Assembly: GCF_017776525.1 (NCBI RefSeq)
Contig: NZ_JACVEW010000006.1
Span: 62,001-126,000 of the forward strand
Direction: 5' to 3'
DNA from: Marinobacterium alkalitolerans
GTDB taxonomy: Bacteria; Pseudomonadota; Gammaproteobacteria; Pseudomonadales; Balneatricaceae
Length of the DNA stretch: 64,000 bases
Below the pieces are notes generated by a model. The model did no database searches. It saw only the letters and a list, made by a program, of their open reading frames with translations, and was not told the origin of the DNA. Positions within the stretch are counted from its first letter, which is position 1; each line of letters opens with the position of its first letter. Made by a program: the position numbers and the translations under genes. Shown in pieces: positions 8,083 to 16,511 of this stretch.

Positions 8083-8541
8083 TTAACTCCCTTCGAGATC
8101 CAGACCAAACAACAGCGCATCTTCACGTCCCGTGCCCTGTGGATAATAATCCCTGCGCACCCCGGTGGGCTTCCAGCCAAGGCCTGTGTATAACCCCTGC
8201 GCGGCCTGATTGGATGCCCGTACTTCCAGAAACAGATGGCGCACGCCGGCTGCCGACAGTTCATGCATGGCCTGCTGCAGCAGTTGCCGCGCCAGCCCCT
8301 GCCGGCGCGCCTCAGGGGCAACAGCGATGCGCAGCAGTTCGGCTTCATCCAGCACTCGACTGAACAGGCAAAACGCCTGCACTGCCTCGGTGTTGCCCAC
8401 ATACCAGGCGGAAGCTCCCTCGCCACTGGCAGCCTTGCGCCACCAGGTATCGGCAAAGGCTTCCCCGGGGAAGCATCGACAGTCCAGTGCGGCGACCGCC
8501 TCACAGGACAGGTCGGTCAGGGGATGTGCCTCAGTTTGCAC
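8083..8541 (-). CDS. rimI: Ribosomal-protein S18 alanine N-acetyltransferase RimI
   Basis: A 152 aa GNAT acetyltransferase. RIAVAPEARRQGLARQLL is the acetyl-CoA pyrophosphate-binding motif A. The C-terminus has the RimI signature GLGWKPTGVRRDYYP followed by EDALLF. RimI acetylates the N-terminal Ala of ribosomal protein S18. It overlaps the upstream psi-like gene by 11 nt, the same neighbourhood as holD-rimI in E. coli. Confidence 0.9.
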   Translation of the reverse strand: MQTEAHPLTDLSCEAVAALDCRCFPGEAFADTWWRKAASGEGASAWYVGNTEAVQAFCLFSRVLDEAELLRIAVAPEARRQGLARQLLQQAMHELSAAGVRHLFLEVRASNQAAQGLYTGLGWKPTGVRRDYYPQGTGREDALLFGLDLEGS

Positions 8542-9370
8542 GTGTATCCCGCCTCAGTGACTGTACATCCTGCCAGAGTTCAGCCTTACGCTCGGGCAAT
8601 CGCAGCAGTTCACTCAAGCTGACCGACGCTGCACAGGCACGCTCCAGCAGCGGTGGCTGCGCACCCTGTTCCAGCGGCTTGCCGGTGACCCACTGCACCG
8701 CCGCGTCACCCAACAGCAGAATACGCTGGATACCGGGTTGAAACTCCAGCGTCCGTTTCAGCTTGTGCTCCACCGCCAGCCGGGCCTCGCCGGGCCCCTG
8801 ATCCAGGGTTTTGCTGGCCAGCATGGGCCAGGGCAGCATGGCCGCATCCGACAGCTCCTGCTGTGCCGACAGCCCCAGCGCCGTCGTGATGCCCTGCAAC
8901 AGGCGCTTGTGCTGACGCCCAAACCCTTCCCGGTGATGCGGCGGCAGGGAATCGATTATCAGCAGATCTCCCCGCACCAGATAAGCCAGTTTGAAGTGCG
9001 GCGCCGGCTCAACGGCCTGCCGCTCAGCCACCGGAGCGGAAGGCTCCGCCTGCTGAGCGGCTGCCACCGCCGGCTTGGGTCGGGCGGCTGTTTCGCCCAG
9101 CAGGGACTGGGTATCAATGCCGGAGCCCCCCGCACGGGCTGACGGCTGACCGGGCCTGTCAGGCGCGGGAGCGGAGGCTGCAGGTGCTCTGGATTCAGGT
9201 GCGGCAGCACTTTCATGAGCGGGTTCGGACTCCAGCGCAGGATAGGTAAAGTCTTGCACCCAGTCAGCAGGCGCCGCCGCGCCGGGCAGCGGGTGACGCG
9301 GCAACCAGCTGTCGATGCCGATTGCCTCAAGCCACTGATGACGTTCCTGTTCGCCCGGCTGCTGTGACAT
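8531..9370 (-). CDS. holD: DNA polymerase III psi subunit-like protein (HolD-like)
   Basis: A 279 aa protein identified by position (directly before rimI) and by faint similarity at its ends. The N-terminus WLEAIGIDSWLPRHPLPG recalls the start of E. coli psi (LGITQWSLRRPGAL), and the C-terminus LPERKAELWQDVQSL recalls the psi end (ARAALWQQI). Between them lies about 90 residues rich in Pro, Ala and Glu, so it is about twice the length of E. coli psi. The central part with SKTLDQGP and LLLGDAAVQW may be the folded core. The role would be bridging the clamp loader and SSB-binding chi. The ATG at 9370 follows AGAGG by 5 nt; an in-frame TTG immediately precedes it. It starts 10 nt after leuA. Confidence 0.55.
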   Translation of the reverse strand: MSQQPGEQERHQWLEAIGIDSWLPRHPLPGAAAPADWVQDFTYPALESEPAHESAAAPESRAPAASAPAPDRPGQPSARAGGSGIDTQSLLGETAARPKPAVAAAQQAEPSAPVAERQAVEPAPHFKLAYLVRGDLLIIDSLPPHHREGFGRQHKRLLQGITTALGLSAQQELSDAAMLPWPMLASKTLDQGPGEARLAVEHKLKRTLEFQPGIQRILLLGDAAVQWVTGKPLEQGAQPPLLERACAASVSLSELLRLPERKAELWQDVQSLRRDTRAN

Positions 9371-9379
9371 CAAAACCTC

Positions 9380-10924
9380 TTACACCTGCGGATGCGCTTT
9401 CTGGATGTTGGCATCCAGCATGTTCAGCGCATGAATGTAGGCCTTGGCCGAGGCGATGATGATATCAGTATCGGCCCCCAGGCCGTTGACGATACGACCG
9501 GCCTTTTCCAGCCGCACGGTTACTTCGCCCTGAGAGTCAGTGCCGCTGGTGATCGCATTTACCGAGTAAAGCTGCAGGTTGGCACCGGACTGTGCCACTT
9601 GTTCCAGCGCCTTGAAAGCCGCATCCACAGGGCCGCTGCCGGAGGACTCGACCGAATGCTCCTGCCCATCCACGGACACCACCAGACTGGCAACCGGGGT
9701 TTCACCGGTCTGGGAGGTCACATTCAGGCTGCTGAGCTTGAACTTCTCATGGCCGGCAGAGGCACGCGCATCGCTGACCAGTGCCACCAGGTCGTCATCG
9801 AAGATTTCGCTCTTCTTGTCTGCCAGCTCCTTGAAGCGGGAAAAGGCCGTGTTCAGTTCGGCATCGGAGGCAAAGGTTGTGCCCAACTCTTCCATGCGCG
9901 TACGGAAGGCATTACGGCCGGACAGCTTGCCCAGCACCATGCGGTTGGTATTCCAGCCCACATCTTCCGCCGTCATGATTTCGTAGGTTTCACGGTGTTT
10001 GAGCACGCCATCCTGATGGATACCGGACTCGTGCGCAAAGGCATTGGCGCCAACGATCGCCTTGTTGGGCTGTACCGGGAAGCCGGTCACACTGGAGACC
10101 AGACGGGAAGCGGGCACGATCTGCGTGGTATCGATGCCGGTTTCCAGCCCCAGCATGTCCTTGCGCGTACGCAGTGCCATGACGATCTCTTCCAGAGACG
10201 CGTTACCGGCCCGCTCGCCCAGACCGTTGATGGTACATTCCACCTGACGCGCACCAGCACTGACGGCTGCCAGTGAGTTGGCAACGGCCAGTCCCAGATC
10301 GTTATGGCAGTGGACGGAGAAAATCGCCTTGTCCGCGTTGGGAATCCGCTCGATCAGCTGAGCAATGGTGTGACCATATTCCTGGGGTACGGCGTAACCC
10401 ACGGTATCCGGAATATTGATCGTGGTCGCACCGGCATCGATCACCTGCTCGATGATGCGGCACATGAAATCCAGTTCGGAGCGGCTGGCATCTTCCAGCG
10501 AGAACTCCACGTCATCGATCAGGTTACGGGCGCGCTTGACCGCATGCACGGCGTTTTCCACCACCTGATCCGGCTCCATCTGCAGCTTGTACTGCATGTG
10601 GATCGGCGAGGTCGCGATGAAGGTGTGGATACGGCCGGAATTGGCACCGCGCAGGGCTTCACCGGCACGATCAATGTCGGCATCCAGCGCACGGGACAGT
10701 GAGCAGACCGTGCTGTCCTTGATGGCATCAGCGATCGACTTGACCGACTCAAAGTCGCCGGGGCTTGCAATGGCAAAGCCCGCTTCGATCACGTCCACGC
10801 GCAACCGTTCCAGCTGCTTGGCAATGCGCAGCTTCTCATCACGCGTCATGGACGCACCCGGGCTTTGTTCACCATCACGCAGGGTGGTATCAAAAATAAT
10901 CACGCGATCATCATTGCGGCTCAT
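9380..10924 (-). CDS. leuA: 2-isopropylmalate synthase
   Basis: First committed enzyme of leucine synthesis: condenses acetyl-CoA with 2-ketoisovalerate in the cytoplasm. About 514 aa, the length of the long bacterial LeuA. The N-terminal TIM barrel starts [18 protein letters not shown], with metal ligands in DTTLRDGEQ and [13 protein letters not shown]. The barrel is followed by the linker and a C-terminal regulatory domain ([18 protein letters not shown]) that binds leucine for feedback inhibition. The ATG at 10924 lies 8 nt after GGGGAG; an in-frame GTG is two codons upstream. A promoter and a possible attenuator precede it. It leads a four-gene leftward run with holD-like, rimI and the permease gene. 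Confidence 0.97.
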   Translation of the reverse strand: MSRNDDRVIIFDTTLRDGEQSPGASMTRDEKLRIAKQLERLRVDVIEAGFAIASPGDFESVKSIADAIKDSTVCSLSRALDADIDRAGEALRGANSGRIHTFIATSPIHMQYKLQMEPDQVVENAVHAVKRARNLIDDVEFSLEDASRSELDFMCRIIEQVIDAGATTINIPDTVGYAVPQEYGHTIAQLIERIPNADKAIFSVHCHNDLGLAVANSLAAVSAGARQVECTINGLGERAGNASLEEIVMALRTRKDMLGLETGIDTTQIVPASRLVSSVTGFPVQPNKAIVGANAFAHESGIHQDGVLKHRETYEIMTAEDVGWNTNRMVLGKLSGRNAFRTRMEELGTTFASDAELNTAFSRFKELADKKSEIFDDDLVALVSDARASAGHEKFKLSSLNVTSQTGETPVASLVVSVDGQEHSVESSGSGPVDAAFKALEQVAQSGANLQLYSVNAITSGTDSQGEVTVRLEKAGRIVNGLGADTDIIIASAKAYIHALNMLDANIQKAHPQV

Positions 10925-10962
10925 GCTCACTACTCCCCTCAGATCCGGCCAGATCCGGACAT

Positions 10963-11000
10963 AAAAAAGCCTGCCTTGAGGTAAACCGATTGGAAGGCAG
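10963..11000 (-). terminator. Possible transcription attenuator in the leuA leader
   Basis: Read leftward, CTGCCTT and AAGGCAG form a 7-bp stem around a 16-nt loop, then GC and six T residues. It lies between the leuA promoter and start codon, so it can only act on leuA mRNA. No leucine-rich leader peptide is evident, so the controlling signal, if any, is unclear. Confidence 0.5.
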
Positions 11001-11014
11001 ATACGGATACACGT

Positions 11015-11041
11015 ATTGTATCACCAAGCTGCATGAGCCAA
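11015..11041 (-). promoter_or_regulatory. leuA: Candidate sigma-70 promoter of leuA
   Basis: Leftward -10 TACAAT (11020-11015) and -35 TTGGCT (11041-11036) are separated by 15 nt, which is short. The predicted transcript starts near 11008 and runs through the hairpin at 10963-11000. Confidence 0.4.
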
Positions 11042-11055
11042 CACGGAGCCAGGAT

Positions 11056-12213
11056 ATGAATGCAACCCGCTTTGACCGGCTGATTGACCGCCGCGCCACA
11101 TCCAGCGAGAAATGGGAAAAATACGCTGACAGTGAAATTCTGCCCATGTGGGTGGCCGATACGGACTTCATGGCGCCTCAACCGGTGATCGACGCCCTGC
11201 ACCAGCGCATCGACCACGGTGTGTTCGGCTATACCTGTACCCCGCCGGAGCTGAACCGTCTGGTGATTGATCGCATGCATACGCTGTACGACTGGTCGAT
11301 CGGAGCCGACGATCTGGTCTGGTTACCGGGGCTGGTCTGTGGCCTCAACCTGGCCTGCCGTGCCGTAGGTGAGCCGGGCGATACCGTCATCAGCCCGGCA
11401 CCGGTCTATCCGCCCTTCATGTCGGCCCCGCGCCTGTCGGAGCGCAATCTGGTCAAGGTTCCGCTCAAGCGCAGCGAAGAGGGTCGTACCCTGATCGATC
11501 TGGCCGCACTGGAAGCCGCCATCACGCCCGACGCCAGACTGCTGCTGTTCTGCAACCCGCATAATCCCGGCGGTACCCTGTATCGCCGCGAAGAGCTGGA
11601 GGCCCTGGCCGAACTCGTCATTCGACATGATCTGGTGATCTGCTCGGATGAGATTCACTGCGACCTGATTCTGGAGCCGGGACTGAAACACACGCCGATC
11701 GCCTCCCTGAACGAGGCGATCGCCGAGCGCACCATCACCCTGATGGCACCCAGCAAAACCTACAACATTGCAGGCCTGGGCTGCTCCTATGCCGTGATCC
11801 AGAACCCCGAGCTGCGCAAGCGGTTCCAGAGGGTGCGCAAGGGCATCGTGCCGGACGTCAACCTGATGGGGTACACCGCCGCTCTGGCCGCCTATCGTGA
11901 TGGTGATGAATGGAATCAGGCTCAGCTGAACTATCTGCGTGGCAATCGCGACTATCTGGTCGAAGCCATTAACGCCATTCCCGGGCTCAAGCTGGATCCG
12001 ATCGAAGCCACCTATCTGGCCTGGATTGATGTATCCGATGCCTGTCTGGAAAACCCGCCCCGCTTTTTCGAACAGGCCGGGGTCGGCCTGTCACCGGGGC
12101 GCGACTTTGGCGATGACCGCTTCATGCGCCTCAACTTCGGCTGCCCCCGGGCACTGCTGGAGCAGGCCGTTGACCGGATTCGACGCGCGCTGCTGAACGA
12201 ACTGCCGGCCTAG
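11056..12213 (+). CDS. patB: PatB/MalY-type cystathionine beta-lyase
   Basis: A 385 aa fold-type I PLP enzyme of the MalY/PatB group, which cleaves C-S bonds of cystathionine or cysteine conjugates to give thiol, pyruvate and ammonia. The hallmarks are LPMWVADTDFMAPQPV near the start, CNPHNPGG for substrate contacts, SDEIHCDL for the PLP-ring Asp, and SKTYNIAGL with the Schiff-base Lys. The open frame extends to 10990, but homologues begin like MNATRFDRLIDRR, and AGCCAGGAT precedes the ATG at 11056. It is divergent from leuA and convergent with the racemase-family gene, with only 15 nt between the stops. Confidence 0.9.
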   Translation: MNATRFDRLIDRRATSSEKWEKYADSEILPMWVADTDFMAPQPVIDALHQRIDHGVFGYTCTPPELNRLVIDRMHTLYDWSIGADDLVWLPGLVCGLNLACRAVGEPGDTVISPAPVYPPFMSAPRLSERNLVKVPLKRSEEGRTLIDLAALEAAITPDARLLLFCNPHNPGGTLYRREELEALAELVIRHDLVICSDEIHCDLILEPGLKHTPIASLNEAIAERTITLMAPSKTYNIAGLGCSYAVIQNPELRKRFQRVRKGIVPDVNLMGYTAALAAYRDGDEWNQAQLNYLRGNRDYLVEAINAIPGLKLDPIEATYLAWIDVSDACLENPPRFFEQAGVGLSPGRDFGDDRFMRLNFGCPRALLEQAVDRIRRALLNELPA

Positions 12214-12228
12214 CGTCCCGACAGGCTT

Positions 12229-13272
12229 TCAGCCCGGTACCTGCAGGGCTCTCAGGCTCTCCCAGACGTTGCCGGAGACCATGGCATCATCCTGATTGAC
12301 CACCACGTCAGCCTGTGAAAGCACATACCCCTTGCCGGTGATGCGGTTTTCCACCACCGGCTGGCCATCGGCATCGCCCAAACCGGTGTAGGTGCCGATG
12401 AACCCGGTGTTGCGCAGCGACACCGTCTCCAGCATGTCACCGGGCTGAATGCGCCCCTCATATTGCATCAGCGCCAGCCGGGCCGATGTGCCCGTGCCGG
12501 TGGTGCTGCGACAGATCACGCCCGGATGGACATAGGTGGCCGAGCGGGAGCGATAGGCATGACGGCTGACCTGCTCCACCGGCCCCATGAAATGCAAAAA
12601 GGGCAAGGGGCCCACATCGCCGAGGGTGTAATGGAAAAAACCGCGTTCGGCCTGTATCGCTTCCACGATTGCATGGGCGGTTTCGGCCAGCTGGCGCTCT
12701 TCGGACGCCTCCAGCGAAAAGCCCAGATCGGCGGCTTCGACCAGCGCATAAAAGCCACCACTGTAGGCCACACTGTAGGTCACCTCTCCCAGCCCCGGCA
12801 CATCGATAGCGGCGCGGTGGGTGTGGATATAACTGGGCAGGCCCTCACAGGTGATCGACTCGACCACGCCACCCTGCACCCGGGCTTCAATCTGCACTAG
12901 GCCCGCCGGTGCTTCCAGCTTGAAGGTCTGAACACCTTCCTGCTTCGGCACCAGCCCCAGTTCAAGCAGCGCAGTCGCCGTACAGATGGTGTTTGAGCCC
13001 GAGTAAATGGGATACCCCATCACCTCCATAATGATGTAGCCCCATTCCGCCTCCGGGTCGGTCGCCGGCACAATCAGGTCCACCGACATTTCGGGAATGC
13101 CGTAGGGTTCTTCCAGCAACAGGCGCCGCAGGCCATCGGCATCATCGCGCAGATACTCCATCTGCTGGCGCACACTGGCGCCGGGCAGAGGCCCCACGCC
13201 TCCGGTGACAATCCGGCTCACATCCCCACCGGCGTGTGTATCCATCAATTGAATCTTGAGATTGTGTGCCAT
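12229..13272 (-). CDS. Proline racemase-family protein with Ser/Thr in the catalytic positions
   Basis: A 347 aa member of the proline racemase/hydroxyproline epimerase/trans-3-hydroxyproline dehydratase superfamily. The first catalytic block reads GYPIYSGSNTIC, where the MCGHGTIG Cys aligns with Ser about 91. The second reads ICRSTTGTGTSARLAL, where SPCGTGTSA has Cys but this has Thr about 258. A Cys/Cys two-base racemase mechanism is therefore excluded; a Thr at the second site is seen in dehydratases. Substrate is probably a hydroxyproline or related imino acid, but it is not assigned. An ATG pair occurs; I use the second (5 nt after GAGAGG). The MDR reductase gene upstream is on the same strand, with 48 nt between. 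Confidence 0.8.
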   Translation of the reverse strand: MAHNLKIQLMDTHAGGDVSRIVTGGVGPLPGASVRQQMEYLRDDADGLRRLLLEEPYGIPEMSVDLIVPATDPEAEWGYIIMEVMGYPIYSGSNTICTATALLELGLVPKQEGVQTFKLEAPAGLVQIEARVQGGVVESITCEGLPSYIHTHRAAIDVPGLGEVTYSVAYSGGFYALVEAADLGFSLEASEERQLAETAHAIVEAIQAERGFFHYTLGDVGPLPFLHFMGPVEQVSRHAYRSRSATYVHPGVICRSTTGTGTSARLALMQYEGRIQPGDMLETVSLRNTGFIGTYTGLGDADGQPVVENRITGKGYVLSQADVVVNQDDAMVSGNVWESLRALQVPG

Positions 13273-13320
13273 CATTGCCTCTCTTTCAGGATGGACCCTG
13301 AACCAGTCAGCCAGCCGACA

Positions 13321-14478
13321 TCAGCCCAGTGCAAAGCGCTGCCCGTGCTCTGCCCACTGACTGTCCGGAACGATTACGATTTTGCCCAGATAGTTGCTGC
13401 CGCGATTGACGAAGTAGGTTTCCGCTTCGCGCAGCCGGGAGAGCGGGAAGGCCGCATGCAGCACCGGTTTCAGTGCACCGTTTCGGATCCAGGCCATCAG
13501 CTGCTCCGCCTCTTCACGGGTACCGTGGGAGACACCAAACACCTGTACCTGATAGAGATAGATGCGTGTCCACATGATTTCGGACAGGTTGCCACCGCTG
13601 GCGCCGGCGATACTCAGGCGCGGATAGGTCGCCCGCTGCTTCATGTCAAAAATCATCGTATCGATAAAGCGGTCGGTCATATCACCGCCCACCAGATCCA
13701 TCACCGCATCAATGGGATGCCCCTGAGTCACCGCCTGCACGCGCTCGGTAAAGGTATCCATTGCGGAGCGGTCCAGCACCGCCTCGGCCCCCAACGCCTT
13801 CAGCGCATCAGCCTTGTCCGGCGTGCTCAAGGCATAAGGGATGGCACCGAGGATGCGACACAACTGAATCAGCGCCGTGCCGACGCCCCCGCTGGCACCG
13901 GTCACCAGTACCCGCTCACCCGCGGTTACGTTGGCCACGGTCAGCATGTGATAGGCGGTCTGACAGGAGCACATGCCCATGGCGGCCAGCTCGGCATCGG
14001 CCAGCTCGGGGTTGGGGATGGCATGAAACTGATCGGATGGCAGCACCACGTACTCGGCAAAGCCGCCATCTGCGCCATGACCGTAGTAATCGGGCATGAG
14101 GTTGATATCACGCCGGGCATCGGGGTAGAGATTGAAGTCGAGCAGACCGCGTTCGCCCAGACGGCTATCGCTTACCCCCTCACCCACGGCAACCACATTG
14201 CCCACAATGTCGGCTCCCTGAATACGGGGGAAGGTCAGTGTCGGCGAGCCACTCATCTGAAAGGACGCCACTTCATCCTTGTCTCGGGTCGGATAGAGCC
14301 CTTCACGCGCCTTGCGATCGGTGTTGTTCTTGGCGGTAGCGGTTACCTGAACCAGTACTTCACCTGGCCCGGGCTGCGGGACCGGCAGATCTTCCGTGTA
14401 GACCAGCTGGTCCACACCGCCGTGCCCCACCAGCTGAACGGCGGCCATGCTAGAGGGAATAGTGTTGTCTGCAGACAC
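13321..14478 (-). CDS. MDR-family zinc-independent NAD(P)H reductase/quinone oxidoreductase
   Basis: A 385 aa medium-chain dehydrogenase/reductase. The GroES-like N-terminus (VQLVGHGGVDQLVYTEDLPV) is followed by a Rossmann domain with VLVTGASGGVGTALIQL, the NADPH-binding AxGxxG-type motif. The Cys/His set of zinc alcohol dehydrogenases is not seen, so it belongs with quinone oxidoreductase and enoyl-reductase-like members; substrate unknown. An open frame continues to 14508, but a perfect AAGGAGG stands 6 nt before the GTG at 14478 (VSADNTIP), which I take as start. It is likely co-transcribed with the racemase-family gene. Confidence 0.85.
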   Translation of the reverse strand: MSADNTIPSSMAAVQLVGHGGVDQLVYTEDLPVPQPGPGEVLVQVTATAKNNTDRKAREGLYPTRDKDEVASFQMSGSPTLTFPRIQGADIVGNVVAVGEGVSDSRLGERGLLDFNLYPDARRDINLMPDYYGHGADGGFAEYVVLPSDQFHAIPNPELADAELAAMGMCSCQTAYHMLTVANVTAGERVLVTGASGGVGTALIQLCRILGAIPYALSTPDKADALKALGAEAVLDRSAMDTFTERVQAVTQGHPIDAVMDLVGGDMTDRFIDTMIFDMKQRATYPRLSIAGASGGNLSEIMWTRIYLYQVQVFGVSHGTREEAEQLMAWIRNGALKPVLHAAFPLSRLREAETYFVNRGSNYLGKIVIVPDSQWAEHGQRFALG

Positions 14479-14601
14479 GTCTGACCTCCTTGACGCTGTA
14501 TCACCCACAAGATGAATAGAGACTCAAGGAAGATAGTGGACTATCCGGCCCACTGGTGCCAACCGTGATGGGACGCGCCGGGATGCAAATAATTCATGGC
14601 C

Positions 14602-14627
14602 ACCGGCCACTGCGGCAAGTGGCCGGT
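14602..14627 (-). terminator. Hairpin after epmA, weak terminator
   Basis: ACCGGCCAC pairs with GTGGCCGGT around an 8-nt loop directly after the epmA stop. The tail lacks a T run, so it may protect the 3' end rather than terminate strongly. Confidence 0.45.
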
Positions 14628-14629
14628 TG

Positions 14630-15598
14630 TCAGGCGCGCGCGTGCATGAAGGACACGACCTGATCCAGCCCGTCGACACCCAGCGCCAGCATGACCAGAC
14701 GATCGACGCCCAGTGCCACACCGGCACAGTCCGGTATACCGGCTTGCAGTGCATCGACCAGACGCCGATCCAGCGGTCGCTGCGGCAGGCCCAGTGCGGC
14801 CCGCTGGTGCTGATCCGCGTCCAGCCGCCGTGCCTGCTCCGCCGCATCGGTCAGCTCGTGGTACCCGTTAGCCAGCTCAACGCCGTTCACGAACAGCTCG
14901 AAGCGGGCCGCCACCTGACGTCCCTGAGCATCCGTTCTGACCTGTGCCAGCGCAGCCATGGAGGCCGGGTAGCTGTGGACAAACACGCCCCCCTTCAGGC
15001 CTGGCTCGATCACATGCGACATCAGCAGATTGAGCCAGGTGTCAGGGTCATCATCCTCAAAAGGGGCATCCATATGAGCGCGACAGACCTGCTGCAGCTG
15101 CGTCAGTGTTGCCCGGTGCGGGTCCAGACCCAATGTCTGTTCAAACAGCTCGGCATAGCTCAGATAGCGAACCGACAAACCGGGTACCACAGCCGTTACC
15201 AGCGCCTCCACTTCGGCCATCAACTGGTGATCATCCATGCCGATCCGATACCACTCCAGCATGGTGAACTCAGGGTTATGGCGGCGTCCCGACTCGCCAT
15301 TTCGGAACACCTTGGCCATCTGGTAAATATCACCGCTGCCGGCTGCCAGCAGGCGCTTCATGGCATATTCGGGGGAGGTCTGCAGATAAAGGCGTTCATC
15401 TTCCTGCCCCGGCTGAAAACCGAAGCTCACCTCAAGGCTGTCGATGAACGGGTCGCTGACCGCACATTGGGAGAGGACCGGCGTCTCGACCTCCAGCACC
15501 TGCCGTTCGGCAAAAAACTGACGAATCTGTGCCAGCACCCGGGCACGGGCGCGCAGGTTGTCGATGGACGCGTTAGGCTGCCATAGGGTTTGAGACAT
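14630..15598 (-). CDS. epmA: EF-P lysyl-transferase (EF-P-(R)-beta-lysine ligase)
   Basis: A 322 aa class II aminoacyl-tRNA synthetase-like enzyme, equal to the LysRS catalytic core without the anticodon-binding domain. It attaches (R)-beta-lysine to Lys34 of EF-P. Motif 2 region reads KVFRNGESGRRHNPEFTMLEWY; motif 3 has GVALGVDRLVMLALG. The ATG at 15598 (MSQTLWQPNAS) follows AGGAG by 7 nt; the frame continues to 15616. Its substrate gene efp lies 212 nt upstream on the same strand and the lysine 2,3-aminomutase epmB is divergent, so the three-gene EF-P module is together here. Confidence 0.95.
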   Translation of the reverse strand: MSQTLWQPNASIDNLRARARVLAQIRQFFAERQVLEVETPVLSQCAVSDPFIDSLEVSFGFQPGQEDERLYLQTSPEYAMKRLLAAGSGDIYQMAKVFRNGESGRRHNPEFTMLEWYRIGMDDHQLMAEVEALVTAVVPGLSVRYLSYAELFEQTLGLDPHRATLTQLQQVCRAHMDAPFEDDDPDTWLNLLMSHVIEPGLKGGVFVHSYPASMAALAQVRTDAQGRQVAARFELFVNGVELANGYHELTDAAEQARRLDADQHQRAALGLPQRPLDRRLVDALQAGIPDCAGVALGVDRLVMLALGVDGLDQVVSFMHARA

Positions 15599-15701
15599 GG
15601 CCGATCTCCTGAACATCGCCGCCTTGACTGTGCTGTTCGCACAGGCGACATACCCAAATAAAAACAGCAGCCGAAGCTGCCATTACGTGATCACTGAATG
15701 T

Positions 15702-15794
15702 AACGAGCGGGGCATACGGACTGTCTGCGGCCAGGACGGCCGCAGCCAAGCCTACAGGGACGTATTCACGGCGTGTCCGTATGATTCGCTCGTT
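15702..15794. repeat. Large imperfect hairpin element, interspersed-repeat type
   Basis: Two 20-nt arms (15702-15721 and 15775-15794) are complementary at 17 of 20 positions. Inside is a second perfect stem, CTGCGGCC (15725-15732) with GGCCGCAG (15738-15745). The inner right part carries CGTATTCACGGCGTGTC, whose complement (CGCCGTGAATACG) I recall as a core of interspersed palindromic elements in many gammaproteobacteria. No other copy was noticed in this window. It lies between efp and epmA, so it may shape their mRNA or be a passive REP-like insertion. Confidence 0.6.
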
Positions 15795-15810
15795 GCAGTC
15801 AAATACCCGA

Positions 15811-16377
15811 TCAGTTTGCGCGGCTGACGTATTCGCCAGTACGGGTATCGATGCGCAGCATTTCGCCTTCCTCGATAAACAGAGGTACACGCACCACCGC
15901 ACCGGTGCTCAGAGTAGCCGGCTTGGAGCCGCCCTGAGCCGTATCCCCTTTCAGGCCCGGGTCGGTTTCAGTGACCTGCAGTTCAACGAAGTTGGGCGGC
16001 GTCACGCTGATCGGGTTGTCGTTCCACAGGGTGATGACGCACTTGTCCTGCTCTTTCAGCCACTTGTCAGAGTCACCTACCGCGTTCTTGTCAGCCGCGA
16101 CCTGCTCGAACGAGTTCGGATCCATGAAGTGCCACATTTCGCCATCGTTGTAGAGGTACTCCATGTCGATGTCCATCACATCGGCGCCTTCAACACTTTC
16201 GTTGGACTTGAAGGTACGCTCCCAGATACGGCCGGTCAGCAGGTTGCGCAGACGTACACGCGTGAAGGCCTGACCTTTGCCCGGCTTCACGAAATCCACA
16301 TCGACCATGGCACAGGGGTCGCCATCGATCATCACTTTCAAGCCGTTCTTGAACTGGTTGCTGGAGTAGTTAGCCAT
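15811..16377 (-). CDS. efp: Translation elongation factor P
   Basis: A 188 aa protein of standard EF-P length: KOW-like domain I and two OB domains. It relieves ribosome stalling at polyproline stretches. The loop [11 protein letters not shown] places Lys34 exactly at the beta-lysylation site modified by EpmA/EpmB, both encoded alongside. The C-terminal signature is [13 protein letters not shown]. The open frame extends to 16488, but [14 protein letters not shown] is the family's usual start (16377). A divergent intergenic region with epmB holds a good promoter for this gene. Confidence 0.97.
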   Translation of the reverse strand: MANYSSNQFKNGLKVMIDGDPCAMVDVDFVKPGKGQAFTRVRLRNLLTGRIWERTFKSNESVEGADVMDIDMEYLYNDGEMWHFMDPNSFEQVAADKNAVGDSDKWLKEQDKCVITLWNDNPISVTPPNFVELQVTETDPGLKGDTAQGGSKPATLSTGAVVRVPLFIEEGEMLRIDTRTGEYVSRAN

Positions 16378-16445
16378 ATATAGAAGGTTCCGCGATCTGA
16401 ATTCGAAGGAGACCACTGACAGCAGCGGTCTGAAAATTGACAGCC

Positions 16446-16473
16446 ATTCTACTGCAAAGGAGAATGCTGGCAA
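16446..16473 (-). promoter_or_regulatory. efp: sigma-70 promoter of efp
   Basis: Leftward -35 TTGCCA (16473-16468), 16-nt spacer, -10 TAGAAT (16451-16446). The transcript would start near 16439, leaving a leader of about 60 nt. Confidence 0.6.
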
Positions 16474-16511
16474 ATCCATCCCGCACAACCACCTCCGAGC
16501 ACCACACGCCG

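Noticed and set aside
11035-11280. Long leader peptide on the leuA transcript
   Set aside because: The frame near the leader contains no leucine cluster and overlaps patB; nothing supports translation.
15701-15795. tRNA or riboswitch between epmA and efp
   Set aside because: The nested stems lack tRNA features (no CCA arm, D or T loop signature) and match no riboswitch I know; a palindromic repeat fits better.
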